A DNA stretch of 64,000 nt from PGYR01 sp046290495 (GTDB taxonomy: Bacteria; Bacteroidota; Ignavibacteria; Kapaibacteriales; UBA2268). Positions within the stretch are counted from its first letter, which is position 1. Each line of letters starts with the position of its first letter. Below are positions 43,119 through 52,319 of the stretch, piece after piece. A program made the position numbers and the translations under genes. The notes below the pieces were generated by a model that saw nothing but the letters and a program-made list of their open reading frames with translations, made no database searches and had not been told where the DNA came from. The stretch spans positions 1,240,001-1,304,000 of the forward strand of contig JBKAGT010000005.1 of NCBI GenBank assembly GCA_046290495.1, given 5' to 3'.

Positions 43119-44864
43119 TTAGAATACATATATCAAACGCGCCATAGGTACTAACAATGAGTTCATTTCCCAAGGTCTCGGATCCTTTCTGAATGCTACT
43201 GCATATCCGTTAGCTTCTAATCTAATAGAGAATGTATTCTCTACTACAGGTACTTGTACCCAACCATTGAATTGCAATGACTCGTCGAAGTACTGAATTC
43301 CACCACCGAAAGGAGTTGTGTTATTCGTAGTCATAAATTCTAATTTACCAGAAAGTCCACCTACAAATTCACTCCCTCTTTCCTCGAATGTAGCTTCAGG
43401 ATCTAAATCATCTAAATCAATTTCGTATCCCCATCTTTCCATAGAGTAACCAGTACCACCAAGACTAAATCGCATGAAATAATCTTCGTCAACACTAATA
43501 CCAAATGTATAATGAGCTTGCATGTTGAATCTCATTAAGTAATCATTTTGGAATGGATTTTCATTGAAAGTTAATGGATCCAATATTGTACCAGCTGTAC
43601 CAGGACCCGGCTCTGCATCACCAAAGACATATCCAAAGTTCACTCTGAATACATCACTTCTAGGAATGATAGCAAATGGGAAGTCTAATACACCAGCTAC
43701 ACCAACACCACCATAAGTCATAGTACGTTGTTGGTTGAATACATCTTCTGAGAATGATGCCCAACCGTCAGTTGGAAGGATAACACCAAATTTCACATTC
43801 TTCCAAATAGCTGATAGTGTAGCTCTGTTAGACCAGAATGAAGGATAATTGATACCTTCTATTCCATACTTAAGCTCAACACCAAAGTTAGGTAGGTAAT
43901 CATTACTAGCCCTTCTTCTATCTATGATTTGATTACCTAATGAATCTGTAGCAACAGAACCATCTCTTTTTCTTTGATAACGAATATCATACTGAGTCCA
44001 GCTAATCAAATCTGGACTAGCAGTTAAGATATTACTTTTTCCAGTATATTTCTCTGGTTGACCAGCAGATATTCTCTTATACATTTGAATATCTCTAGCA
44101 TTAATTCTGTTATTGTTAATTAATGGTTGAGAAACACCATATACCTTATCTAAATAGATAACATCTGTACCAATAGCTCTAGCAGCCATAGTCTCATTTT
44201 CAAAGTTACCTTGTACTAAATAAGCATAAGTTAAGTCATACATATTCTCATAACCATATTTAGCAGGGTCGATTTTAGTATCTTTTAATCTATCATAAGA
44301 ATAGATGTTATCAGTAGATACAAATTCCAAATCTTCTCTAACTTCTCTTTGAGCTTGGTCGAAGTCTAACTCCATGTAAATCATACCAATGATTCTATCA
44401 GGTAGTTGACCTTTTTCTGGACGAGAAGTTACTAAATATGCCTTAGGAGTAGTAGCTTCACCACTACCAACTATTTGTTCATACAAATTCTTGTAAACAC
44501 AATCTAACAATGTTGCTTCGGGTGGTGGATAACCTTGCATTATAATATTACGAGCAATTTCAGTTTGAGATGCCCCATCATAAATACCTTTTTCAACTAT
44601 GTCTTTGATTGAAGCATCAACCTCTTCCAAACATTTGGCATCTGCCGCACCTGCATTAGTTGCTTTCTTTCTCTTGGATTCGATAATCTCTTTTAACTCA
44701 TCTGGTGTAGTAATTTTATATACATTCACCGCACCAAATCTATAGTTTTTGAACTTAGATAGTATGGAAGTTACATCATCTATTCTTTGTGCTTGCAAAC
44801 TAGAAAGCGCAAAACCAAACAAGACAAGGAACACCGCATATACTTTAATTGTACTTTTGTTCAT
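43119..44864 (-). CDS. Probable outer-membrane barrel protein with periplasmic domain
   Basis: A 581-residue exported protein (signal MNKSTIKVYAVFLVLFGFALSS, cut near LQAQ). Residues of about 25-230 are a helical periplasmic domain (DVTSILSKFKNYRFGAVNVYKI, two conserved-looking cysteines at AKCLEE and LDCVYK). From about 310 the chain is a long beta-barrel-like array (FWSNRATLSAIWKNVKFGVILP and on) ending in aromatic LIYVF, the usual outer-membrane C-terminus. I recognise no family. Same domain plan as the downstream gene (periplasmic part plus barrel) although sequences differ. An AAAGGTAAA ribosome site is shared in form with the first gene of the operon. Confidence 0.7.
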   Translation of the reverse strand: MNKSTIKVYAVFLVLFGFALSSLQAQRIDDVTSILSKFKNYRFGAVNVYKITTPDELKEIIESKRKKATNAGAADAKCLEEVDASIKDIVEKGIYDGASQTEIARNIIMQGYPPPEATLLDCVYKNLYEQIVGSGEATTPKAYLVTSRPEKGQLPDRIIGMIYMELDFDQAQREVREDLEFVSTDNIYSYDRLKDTKIDPAKYGYENMYDLTYAYLVQGNFENETMAARAIGTDVIYLDKVYGVSQPLINNNRINARDIQMYKRISAGQPEKYTGKSNILTASPDLISWTQYDIRYQRKRDGSVATDSLGNQIIDRRRASNDYLPNFGVELKYGIEGINYPSFWSNRATLSAIWKNVKFGVILPTDGWASFSEDVFNQQRTMTYGGVGVAGVLDFPFAIIPRSDVFRVNFGYVFGDAEPGPGTAGTILDPLTFNENPFQNDYLMRFNMQAHYTFGISVDEDYFMRFSLGGTGYSMERWGYEIDLDDLDPEATFEERGSEFVGGLSGKLEFMTTNNTTPFGGGIQYFDESLQFNGWVQVPVVENTFSIRLEANGYAVAFRKDPRPWEMNSLLVPMARLIYVF

Positions 44865-44882
44865 TAATTTACCTTTGAAATA

Positions 44883-47180
44883 TTAATAGTCTTCATAATA
44901 ATCGTTCTGAGCTTCTACTTTTTGCTTAACACTCACCGAAATCTTAATTGGCTTAGGAGCTGATTGTACACCATTGAGTGGATTTATTGCAACTGCTTGC
45001 CCTGTTATGTCTACCGTACCTCTTATATTACCATCATCATCTGGCTCGCCTCTTAAAGTCATGTCAATTTGTGCTTTGCCACCTTTAACTGTAATATTTG
45101 GTTTACCAACTGCTTGGTAACCAGGAATTCTTACTTGCAATGGTGATAATGTTATATCTACTTCTGCATCAGTATCACCCCCTTCTTGGCCAACCTTAGG
45201 AGAAATTATATTGATTCCTGAAACTCTCACTCTTAGCATTTCACCATCAACAGAAACACTATTTTGTTGATTGATAAGTGAAATACCCGGTTCTGCTTGC
45301 AATATGTTAAATTCATGTTTAGGGAATATATCAATTTCTTGTTTAGTAATTGGGTCTGTCCAAACTATTCTTAGTGATGCTTTCTTCATATCAGCTGAGA
45401 AGTACAAGTTGTCATTTCTATCAGCAGAAAGTCCTGGCATTAGACCTCTTTCTTGAGCATCTGCGTCAGTTTCAAAATAATAACCAAATTGCTCAGGTTG
45501 AATTTTGTTACCAGAAGGTGGCTCAAAATTAAAGAATAACTGTTCACCATATACAGCTAAGAATCCTAACTTAGTTTTTAATTCTCTAACCTTTTCTTCC
45601 ACCAATGCAGGGAAGACTACTATTTTTGGTTCTTTGGTAGCTTCTTTACCTTGCAGTTGGTGAGTCACCTTTAGAATATAGTTACGTGGTCCACCATTAG
45701 CATTAGCAGCTAATTCTTGACTTACAGTACCTATGTAATCAGCACTACTACCTCTAACTGGGTCAGCCCCTTCAGCTAATTTGAAATTAACAGTAGCTAT
45801 GGGGGCACTAGAAGCACCAGCTGTAGCATCGTGAACCGTACCACGGATTACATTTGCATCACCTTGATAGGGTGAAATTGACATACTAAAGTTTACTTTC
45901 CCTTTATCAAATCTGTAGAAATTGTCAGATATTTGAACAACTGGTTCAGCAATCTTTGGCTTAGGAGTCATAACACGAATATTAAACTCAATATCACCTT
46001 TGTTCTGATCAAAATTTTGTGATTGACCAGGAGTTAATAGCTTCACGATGTAACCGTATAATCTGATATTACCAATCAAATCACCAGCATCTTCTTCAGT
46101 TGAAGCACGCTTTTTAGCTTCATCAATCTTTTGGTCAAATTCACGGAAACCACCTGCTGATGTCAATACATCTTCGTCAGGAATTTCATATTTTTCTAAC
46201 TTCCTACCTAATTCTTTCTTAACCTTAAGTAGATCATCAATTTTCAACTGCACTGTACCTATATTTACAGTTGCCTCTTTATCAAGTTCTTCTACTTTTT
46301 GGTCCGAACGTACACCTAAGATTCTGTTAGTTCTAGACACAAATCTCAGCTTATACCATCCAGCTTTGCTTGGTGGTTGGAAATTCACAACAAATGCACG
46401 CTTGTTAAGAGTACCTCTATTGCCATAGATACCTGATGCTAACTTGGTCTCTTCTGCTGAATAATAGAATACACTATCATCTTTTACACCATCAGGAGAA
46501 AAATTAGGACCGTGTACAACTCTTTTCTCAGGATCATAGACTGGATGCATAAGATCATTACTAATATCGTCTAGATTAAGTGATTCAAAAGTAGCGTCAT
46601 CATCCATTTGAATTTTCTGAACACCCATAAACTCCCAAATTTCATTTGAAACTGGGTCAGTAATTGTATTACCTAATTCAAATTCTGTAAAGTCGAAATT
46701 CTTTTCTTTAAAGAAATCATCACCAGGGAATGGAGGTACTGCACCAGTTTCCTGACTGCTATTGAAGAATACTTGATACTCAAGCTCCTCAACGTTAGCT
46801 AACCTTACTAATTTTTCTAATCTTTCTAAGTATTCCTTTTGTGGTTCACCTTCTAACCTACCAGAAGTAGCACTAACGTCGGTTACACCAACCTCGACTA
46901 TATACCTTCTGTATGGTTTAATATCAACATCATACGCTTCTTTGATATTTACACCTGGAGGTGGTATAGTTATCTCATCTTGTGGTCTTGTATTGATACC
47001 TTCAGTACCCGAACCGGACTGAAGTTGCGAAAGGATTGATTGGACAATTTTCATTGCCTCTTTTTGCTTTTGATGTAGGTGTTCTTCGGCTTCATCTCTC
47101 TCTACGATAATGATTAGGAGCTCTAATACTACCGCTAAATAAAGTACGAAATAGACCTTTCCAGCACCGCCTTTAGACAT
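44883..47180 (-). CDS. GldM-like single-pass inner-membrane protein with Ig-like domains
   Basis: A 765-residue protein with one N-terminal membrane helix (about 9-26, KVYFVLYLAVVLELLIII) containing a buried Glu20. A charged helical stretch (ERDEAEEHLHQKQKEAMKIVQS) follows, then a long periplasmic part that reads as several Ig-like beta domains joined by a helical section near 300-360. The plan, one N-terminal helix plus helical hairpin plus stacked Ig domains, resembles GldM of the T9SS motor, though it is longer than the roughly 515-residue norm and I cannot match signature residues. No GldL is adjacent. First gene of a three-gene operon with two outer-membrane barrels. Confidence 0.55.
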   Translation of the reverse strand: MSKGGAGKVYFVLYLAVVLELLIIIVERDEAEEHLHQKQKEAMKIVQSILSQLQSGSGTEGINTRPQDEITIPPPGVNIKEAYDVDIKPYRRYIVEVGVTDVSATSGRLEGEPQKEYLERLEKLVRLANVEELEYQVFFNSSQETGAVPPFPGDDFFKEKNFDFTEFELGNTITDPVSNEIWEFMGVQKIQMDDDATFESLNLDDISNDLMHPVYDPEKRVVHGPNFSPDGVKDDSVFYYSAEETKLASGIYGNRGTLNKRAFVVNFQPPSKAGWYKLRFVSRTNRILGVRSDQKVEELDKEATVNIGTVQLKIDDLLKVKKELGRKLEKYEIPDEDVLTSAGGFREFDQKIDEAKKRASTEEDAGDLIGNIRLYGYIVKLLTPGQSQNFDQNKGDIEFNIRVMTPKPKIAEPVVQISDNFYRFDKGKVNFSMSISPYQGDANVIRGTVHDATAGASSAPIATVNFKLAEGADPVRGSSADYIGTVSQELAANANGGPRNYILKVTHQLQGKEATKEPKIVVFPALVEEKVRELKTKLGFLAVYGEQLFFNFEPPSGNKIQPEQFGYYFETDADAQERGLMPGLSADRNDNLYFSADMKKASLRIVWTDPITKQEIDIFPKHEFNILQAEPGISLINQQNSVSVDGEMLRVRVSGINIISPKVGQEGGDTDAEVDITLSPLQVRIPGYQAVGKPNITVKGGKAQIDMTLRGEPDDDGNIRGTVDITGQAVAINPLNGVQSAPKPIKISVSVKQKVEAQNDYYEDY

Positions 47181-47412
47181 CTTTTACCTTTGAATTATTT
47201 AACTTTTAGTTTCTATTTTAAAAATAAGTACAACACACTTATAATTGCACATTTTGGAATATGCAATATTGAAGTATCTCTATTTTACGAATTATAATTT
47301 AAATTTTCAAATAGTAAAAAATGGATTATAGGCACTCTTAATTTTTATTATTTACAATAAATTCTAAATTTACTTACGTCGAAAGGTTTAATATAGAAAA
47401 AAAAAATTTAAT
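47181..47412. promoter_or_regulatory. Divergent promoter region between envelope operon and trkA
   Basis: A 232-base AT-rich gap between divergent start codons. It must hold promoters for both the leftward envelope operon and rightward trkAH. I find no exact TAnnTTTG box and no clear operator; the positions of the promoters are unresolved. Confidence 0.4.
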
Positions 47413-48753
47413 ATGGAAATAATTATTATTGGTGCTGGGGATATTGGATATCAATCTGCACGTAGATTTTCAAAAGAAAAACACAATATTGCACTCATAG
47501 AAAGCAATGAGGAACTAGCAGACTATGCTTCCGAAACGCTTGATGCAATGGTCATTACAGGGAATGGGTGTAGTGCTGCTAAGCTATTAGAAGCAGGCGT
47601 AGAACGCACGGATGTTTTGGCAGCATTGACCGATAATGACGAAGTAAATATTCTTGCTTGTAAAATTGCTAAAAAGTATGGAGTTGAAACTACCATTGCA
47701 AGAGTACGTAATCCCGAATACCTTTCTGAAGATTCAATTATAACAAAAGAAGAACTTGGAGTTGACCATTTTCTTCAACCTGAAAAAGAAACTGCCGATG
47801 CTATAGTCAGATTGATAAAGCAGTCAAATGCAACAGATTTGATAGAATTTGAAGGTGGTAAGCTAAAGTTTTTTGGACTGAGATTAGACAACAGTTCCCA
47901 ATTACTACACAAAAAATTGATGGACCTAAGTGTAGAGCTAAAAAACCCACCTCTTACTGTTACAGCAATAAAAAGAGGTCAAAGCACTATAGTGCCGAAG
48001 GGTAGCGACATATTGCTACCTGGGGATCAGATATATATGGTGTGTGATCCAGACTATTTGGACACTGCTATGGACCACCTTGGTAAGAAAAAGAAAAATA
48101 TAGAAGATATACTCATAATAGGTGGTGGACTAACAGCGACTTTCATGGCTACTCAGCTCGATGGTGAAATCAATATGAAAATCATAGAGAATGATGAGAA
48201 AAAAGCAATAGAAATAGCAAGTAAGCTCAATAAGTCACTTGTAATAAATGGTGATGGTTCAAACTTAGATTTACTTCTTTCGGAGAATTTGGACTCTATG
48301 GACCAGTTTATAGCCATAACTGGTGACGACGAGACAAATATTATTACAAGTATTGTAGCTCAGCACATGGATGTAAAGCGAACTGTTACTTTAATTAAGA
48401 AGAGTGAATACTTACCTTTGACTCCTGCACTAAATATGGACGCAGTTGTAAGTAAGCAACAAATAACGGTAAACGCAATCACTAGATTGATTAAAGGAAA
48501 AGATATTGCCAAATTTGCTGAACTGCCAGGGCTAGATGCAGAGATTGTAGAGTTTATTGTAAAAGATAGTTCGAAAGTAACTAAGAAACCAATAATGAAA
48601 CTAAAAATACCAGATGGTGCAGTTATAGGTGCAATACTCAGAGACGATGAGTTAATAATACCTAAGGGAAGCATACAAATACAGACAGGTGATAGAGTGG
48701 TAGTATTTTCTTTGCCCGAAGCTTTTGCAAGTGTTGAATCACTTTTTATTTAA
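47413..48753 (+). CDS. trkA: Trk potassium uptake regulator TrkA
   Basis: The cytoplasmic NAD(H)-binding gating subunit of the Trk/Ktr potassium channel. Its 446 residues comprise two RCK units: TrkA-N 1 starts MEIIIIGAGDIGYQSARRF (GAGDIG Rossmann motif), TrkA-C 1 spans about 140-220, TrkA-N 2 starts near DILIIGGGLTATFMATQL (about 232) and TrkA-C 2 ends the chain. This is the double-domain TrkA form. The partner channel TrkH follows after 16 bases in the same operon. The second nucleotide site reads GGGLTA rather than GxGxxG and may be less active. Confidence 0.96.
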   Translation: MEIIIIGAGDIGYQSARRFSKEKHNIALIESNEELADYASETLDAMVITGNGCSAAKLLEAGVERTDVLAALTDNDEVNILACKIAKKYGVETTIARVRNPEYLSEDSIITKEELGVDHFLQPEKETADAIVRLIKQSNATDLIEFEGGKLKFFGLRLDNSSQLLHKKLMDLSVELKNPPLTVTAIKRGQSTIVPKGSDILLPGDQIYMVCDPDYLDTAMDHLGKKKKNIEDILIIGGGLTATFMATQLDGEINMKIIENDEKKAIEIASKLNKSLVINGDGSNLDLLLSENLDSMDQFIAITGDDETNIITSIVAQHMDVKRTVTLIKKSEYLPLTPALNMDAVVSKQQITVNAITRLIKGKDIAKFAELPGLDAEIVEFIVKDSSKVTKKPIMKLKIPDGAVIGAILRDDELIIPKGSIQIQTGDRVVVFSLPEAFASVESLFI

Positions 48754-48769
48754 TCAATGGCATTAGAAT

Positions 48770-50209
48770 ATGAATTATAAAATTGTACTCAGAGTATTAG
48801 CATTCTTATCTATTTTCTTAGGGTTTGGTATGCTATTGCCATTACCATTCTCTTACTATTACGATTCAGGAGACGCCCAGTCACTTATAATCTCAGCAGT
48901 AATTTGCTTTGCTATTGGAACATTAGCATTCATAACTACTGATAAGAAAAATGATTTAAAGACGAAAGATGGTTTTGCTATTGTTACATTCGGTTGGATT
49001 ATCATGGCACTGCTTGGCAGCTTACCTTATGTACTATCAGGTGCAATCCCTAGTTTTACTGATGCATTCTTTGAGTCAATGTCTGGTTTTACAACAACTG
49101 GTTCAACCATTCTTTCTGAGATAGAGAGTTTACCAAAGGGTATTCTACTATGGAGAAGTATAACTCACTGGTTCGGGGGTATGGGTATTATCGTACTAAC
49201 GATTGCTATTCTACCCTTCCTTGGTATTGGTGGTATGTCGCTATTCAAAGCTGAATCCCCAGGGCCTATATCAGATAGATTAAAACCAAGAATCACGCAG
49301 ACAGCAAAGCTATTGTGGGGAGTATATTTACTTTTCACTGCTTCGGAATTAGTACTCCTTATGTTAGGGGGAATGGATTTTTACAACTCACTAAACCATG
49401 CTTTTGCAACATTAGCAACCGGTGGCTTTTCCACTTATAACTCGAGTATAGCAGGGCAATCTGCCTATATACAGTATGTTATTATTTTCTTTATGTTCTT
49501 AGCAGGGACAAATTTCTCGCTACATTACCATTGGCTAAAAGGTGATTTCAAAAGCGTAATGAAAAGTACTGAGTTCCAGTTCTATTTCTTTATGGTGTTG
49601 GTATCATCCGTATTTATATTCACTGATATCTACAGCATGTACGAAGGTGCTGTTGAACCTGCTATTCGGGATGTAGTATTCCAAGTGTTAGCAATAGTCA
49701 CTACAACTGGTTTTGCCACAGCAGATTTCGAGCAATGGTCAATGGCATCACAAGTGCTGATATTAGCGCTAATGTTCAGTGGCGGTATGGCTGGCTCTAC
49801 TTCCGGTGGTATGAAGATAATCAGAGTAATGCTATTGCTAAAGTTCGCACGTAAGCAATTCGTAAAAGTACTGCACCCAAAAGCTATATCACCTATAAAA
49901 GTTGGTGATACCAGAATAGATGACAAAGTAATGCACGATGTACTTGGTTACTTTGTGCTATATATATTTATCTTAGCTATGTCTATTTACTTGCTAATAT
50001 TATTCGGTCTAGATTTCGAAACTGCAATTGGTTCTGCAGTCACAGCTATTAACAACATTGGCCCAGGGCTAAACTTGACTGGCCCAACTGACAACTTCGG
50101 ATTCCTTCCCGATTTTTCTAAGTGGCTGATGTCTTTCCTGATGTTAGTAGGAAGATTGGAAGTACTTACAGTAATAATACTACTTGCTCCGTCTTATTGG
50201 CAGAAGTAG
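48770..50209 (+). CDS. trkH: Trk potassium uptake channel TrkH
   Basis: A 479-residue inner-membrane potassium channel/transporter with four M1-P-M2 repeats. Selectivity-filter segments appear as MSGFTTTGSTIL, ALATLATGGFSTYNSSI-like, IVTTTGFATADF and AITNIGPGLNL-like loops, each with the conserved glycine. It takes up K+ under control of TrkA. Operon position directly after trkA with a 16-base gap confirms pairing. A conserved YWQK C-terminal end closes the protein. No downstream partner is visible, and a 103-base gap follows. Confidence 0.96.
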   Translation: MNYKIVLRVLAFLSIFLGFGMLLPLPFSYYYDSGDAQSLIISAVICFAIGTLAFITTDKKNDLKTKDGFAIVTFGWIIMALLGSLPYVLSGAIPSFTDAFFESMSGFTTTGSTILSEIESLPKGILLWRSITHWFGGMGIIVLTIAILPFLGIGGMSLFKAESPGPISDRLKPRITQTAKLLWGVYLLFTASELVLLMLGGMDFYNSLNHAFATLATGGFSTYNSSIAGQSAYIQYVIIFFMFLAGTNFSLHYHWLKGDFKSVMKSTEFQFYFFMVLVSSVFIFTDIYSMYEGAVEPAIRDVVFQVLAIVTTTGFATADFEQWSMASQVLILALMFSGGMAGSTSGGMKIIRVMLLLKFARKQFVKVLHPKAISPIKVGDTRIDDKVMHDVLGYFVLYIFILAMSIYLLILFGLDFETAIGSAVTAINNIGPGLNLTGPTDNFGFLPDFSKWLMSFLMLVGRLEVLTVIILLAPSYWQK

Positions 50210-50312
50210 TAAAATAAATTATAATGCCAAAGGAAGCACAACAATGAAACATTTTGTTGATACAATTGTTAAAAAAAAATGAAAAGTGTTTATTAAAAAT
50301 AAAAGGAGACAA

Positions 50313-52220
50313 ATGAAAAAAATAATTCTACTAATTGCACTATCGTTTGGATTGACTTTCACTACACAAGCTCAACAAACAGGCAGCTTTGATGAAGTAG
50401 TGATGTTCAATCAAGAACAAAGAACTTTAGCTGTTCATGTGCCAACTGATTACAATTCTGAAAACAAATATAACTTAATTATTGGCTTACATGGTCTCGG
50501 TGATACAGGTACAAATTATAGGAATGGACTTATTTCGAGTCTAAACTGGAATACTGAACTACCTAATACTATATTCGTGTTCCCTGACGGTGGCGAGGAC
50601 CAATCGAGTGACCACTACGCTCCTGCTGGTGATGAGCAGTTCATAGTAGAAGCTATGAATTGGGCAAAAGCAAACTATAACATAGACGAGAACGAGATAA
50701 TTCTTCAAGGTTTTTCACTAGGTGGCAGAAGTGCTCTTAAATTTGGTCTTGAGAACTACGATTTGTTCAAAGGATTGGTACTAAATACTCCTGCTGTTCA
50801 AGGTGTACTCGATGTAAACAATGTAGAAGGTTTTAGCTCAATGTATCAGTATGAGAATGCTCCACAGATTCCTATTGCCATTGTACACGGCTCTGAGGAT
50901 ATTTCATATCTAGATTTTGATATTCAGTTATACCAAAATTTAGTAGAAAACAATGGTGTAGTTAGAACAGGTATTTTAGACGGTATGGGGCACACTATAC
51001 CACCAATCCAAATTATGATACAGTTGTTTAACTTTATTGACAATCCATACAGAGATGGAATAGATATAGACCTTGTTGACATGGAAATGCCTCAAAGAAC
51101 TTGTGAGTCATCGGCTAGTCCTACCCTATTACTTCGTAATTCTGGTTCTTCAAATTCTGGTGATGTTACACTAAATATCAACGTGAATGGAACTGATTAC
51201 ACACATACACTTGATATTGACTTTGGTGCTTTTGAGTCAGAAATGTTAGAATTAGATTTAGCTGATATTCCTCTACAAGAAGGTCTGAATGACTTTGTAG
51301 TTAGTGTAAAATCAATTGAAAAAGGTGAAGATATTGCTCCTGCTAGCGACACAGCTGATGCGAGTATTACTATGTATAGCTCACCAATAACTGAGCCAAT
51401 TAACATTGGTTTTGAACAAGGAGAAGACTACTGGGAAGACTGGTATGTAGATGAGTCAGGCAGTTTATTTCCATGGTGGTTAGAAAGTGAAGTTTCAAAA
51501 TCTGGAACATCTTCTCTTTCTAAAGTTAGTACTATCTTGTTGTTTGCTACTTTCGGACTAGAAGAAGATTTCCTTACTCCTTATTTTGATTTGACTCAAT
51601 ATGAGAATAAGTCCGTTTCATTTGACTATGCATTTAATTATCATAAGTATACGCCACCTTATTTCACTGCAGATGTAACTTTCTCTGATACTTTGAGAAT
51701 TTACATTTCCAATGATTGTGGTGAGACTTATGATTTGCTTTATGAAAAAACAGAAGCTGAATTAGCTACTGCGGCTGAACCAATCACGAATGCCTTAAAT
51801 GTGCAAAGTGCTATATTCATACCTACAGCAGATGAATGGAAAACAGTAACTATTGATTTATCAGACTACAGTTTTGAGTCAAACTCGACATTGAAATTTA
51901 CTATGGTCTCTGGGCAAGGCGGAGTTATGTATCTTGACAATGTAAAGATTGGTGATGTTTCTACATCAGTTGAGCTAACTGAAGAAACCAACTCTTTCAC
52001 TATATCACCTAACCCAGCTGAAAGCTATATAGAAATAGATGATATAATCAGCACCACAGATGCTGTTTATACTATCAACTCTATGACAGGGGAAGAGCTG
52101 ATGAAGTTCAATTCTAATGAGATTGACAATATTAATATTGAGAAGCTAAGCAGCGGTACTTACTTCATCACTAAAAAAGTAAGTAACAAAACTGAGACTC
52201 AGAAGTTTATCAAAAGATAA
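50313..52220 (+). CDS. Secreted alpha/beta-hydrolase (esterase) with T9SS tail
   Basis: A 635-residue T9SS cargo. The frame extends to 50286, but ATG 50313 follows AGGAG and opens the signal MKKIILLIALSFGLTF (cut near TQAQ). Residues of about 25-250 form an alpha/beta-hydrolase of the PHB-depolymerase/dienelactone hydrolase type: IGLHGLGDTG oxyanion loop, nucleophile elbow LQGFSLGGRSAL with Ser, acidic residue in VHGSEDISY, catalytic His in LDGMGHTIPP. Middle parts are CARDB-like and carbohydrate-binding-like beta domains. The last 84 residues are a T9SS sorting domain almost identical to that of the next gene. Confidence 0.9.
   Translation: MKKIILLIALSFGLTFTTQAQQTGSFDEVVMFNQEQRTLAVHVPTDYNSENKYNLIIGLHGLGDTGTNYRNGLISSLNWNTELPNTIFVFPDGGEDQSSDHYAPAGDEQFIVEAMNWAKANYNIDENEIILQGFSLGGRSALKFGLENYDLFKGLVLNTPAVQGVLDVNNVEGFSSMYQYENAPQIPIAIVHGSEDISYLDFDIQLYQNLVENNGVVRTGILDGMGHTIPPIQIMIQLFNFIDNPYRDGIDIDLVDMEMPQRTCESSASPTLLLRNSGSSNSGDVTLNINVNGTDYTHTLDIDFGAFESEMLELDLADIPLQEGLNDFVVSVKSIEKGEDIAPASDTADASITMYSSPITEPINIGFEQGEDYWEDWYVDESGSLFPWWLESEVSKSGTSSLSKVSTILLFATFGLEEDFLTPYFDLTQYENKSVSFDYAFNYHKYTPPYFTADVTFSDTLRIYISNDCGETYDLLYEKTEAELATAAEPITNALNVQSAIFIPTADEWKTVTIDLSDYSFESNSTLKFTMVSGQGGVMYLDNVKIGDVSTSVELTEETNSFTISPNPAESYIEIDDIISTTDAVYTINSMTGEELMKFNSNEIDNINIEKLSSGTYFITKKVSNKTETQKFIKR
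51966..52220 (+). repeat. T9SS-tail coding repeat, copy 1
   Basis: 255 bases encoding the C-terminal 84 residues, repeated with only 9 residue differences at 53388-53642. Identical length and no gaps. The similarity carries on into the shared terminator hairpin downstream but not into the gene body upstream. Confidence 0.9.
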
Positions 52221-52244
52221 ACAGTAAGTAAAACTCAAATTAGG

Positions 52245-52277
52245 AAGCTCTATGGTGTTAATCGTAGAGCTTTTTTT
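52245..52277 (+). terminator. Terminator after the esterase gene
   Basis: AAGCTCTA, 12-base loop, TAGAGCTT followed by a T run. The same stem recurs after the next gene. Confidence 0.9.
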
Positions 52278-52319
52278 ATCTTTTGCCATTCTCAAATAGA
52301 TTGCGTAATTTAAATTGTT

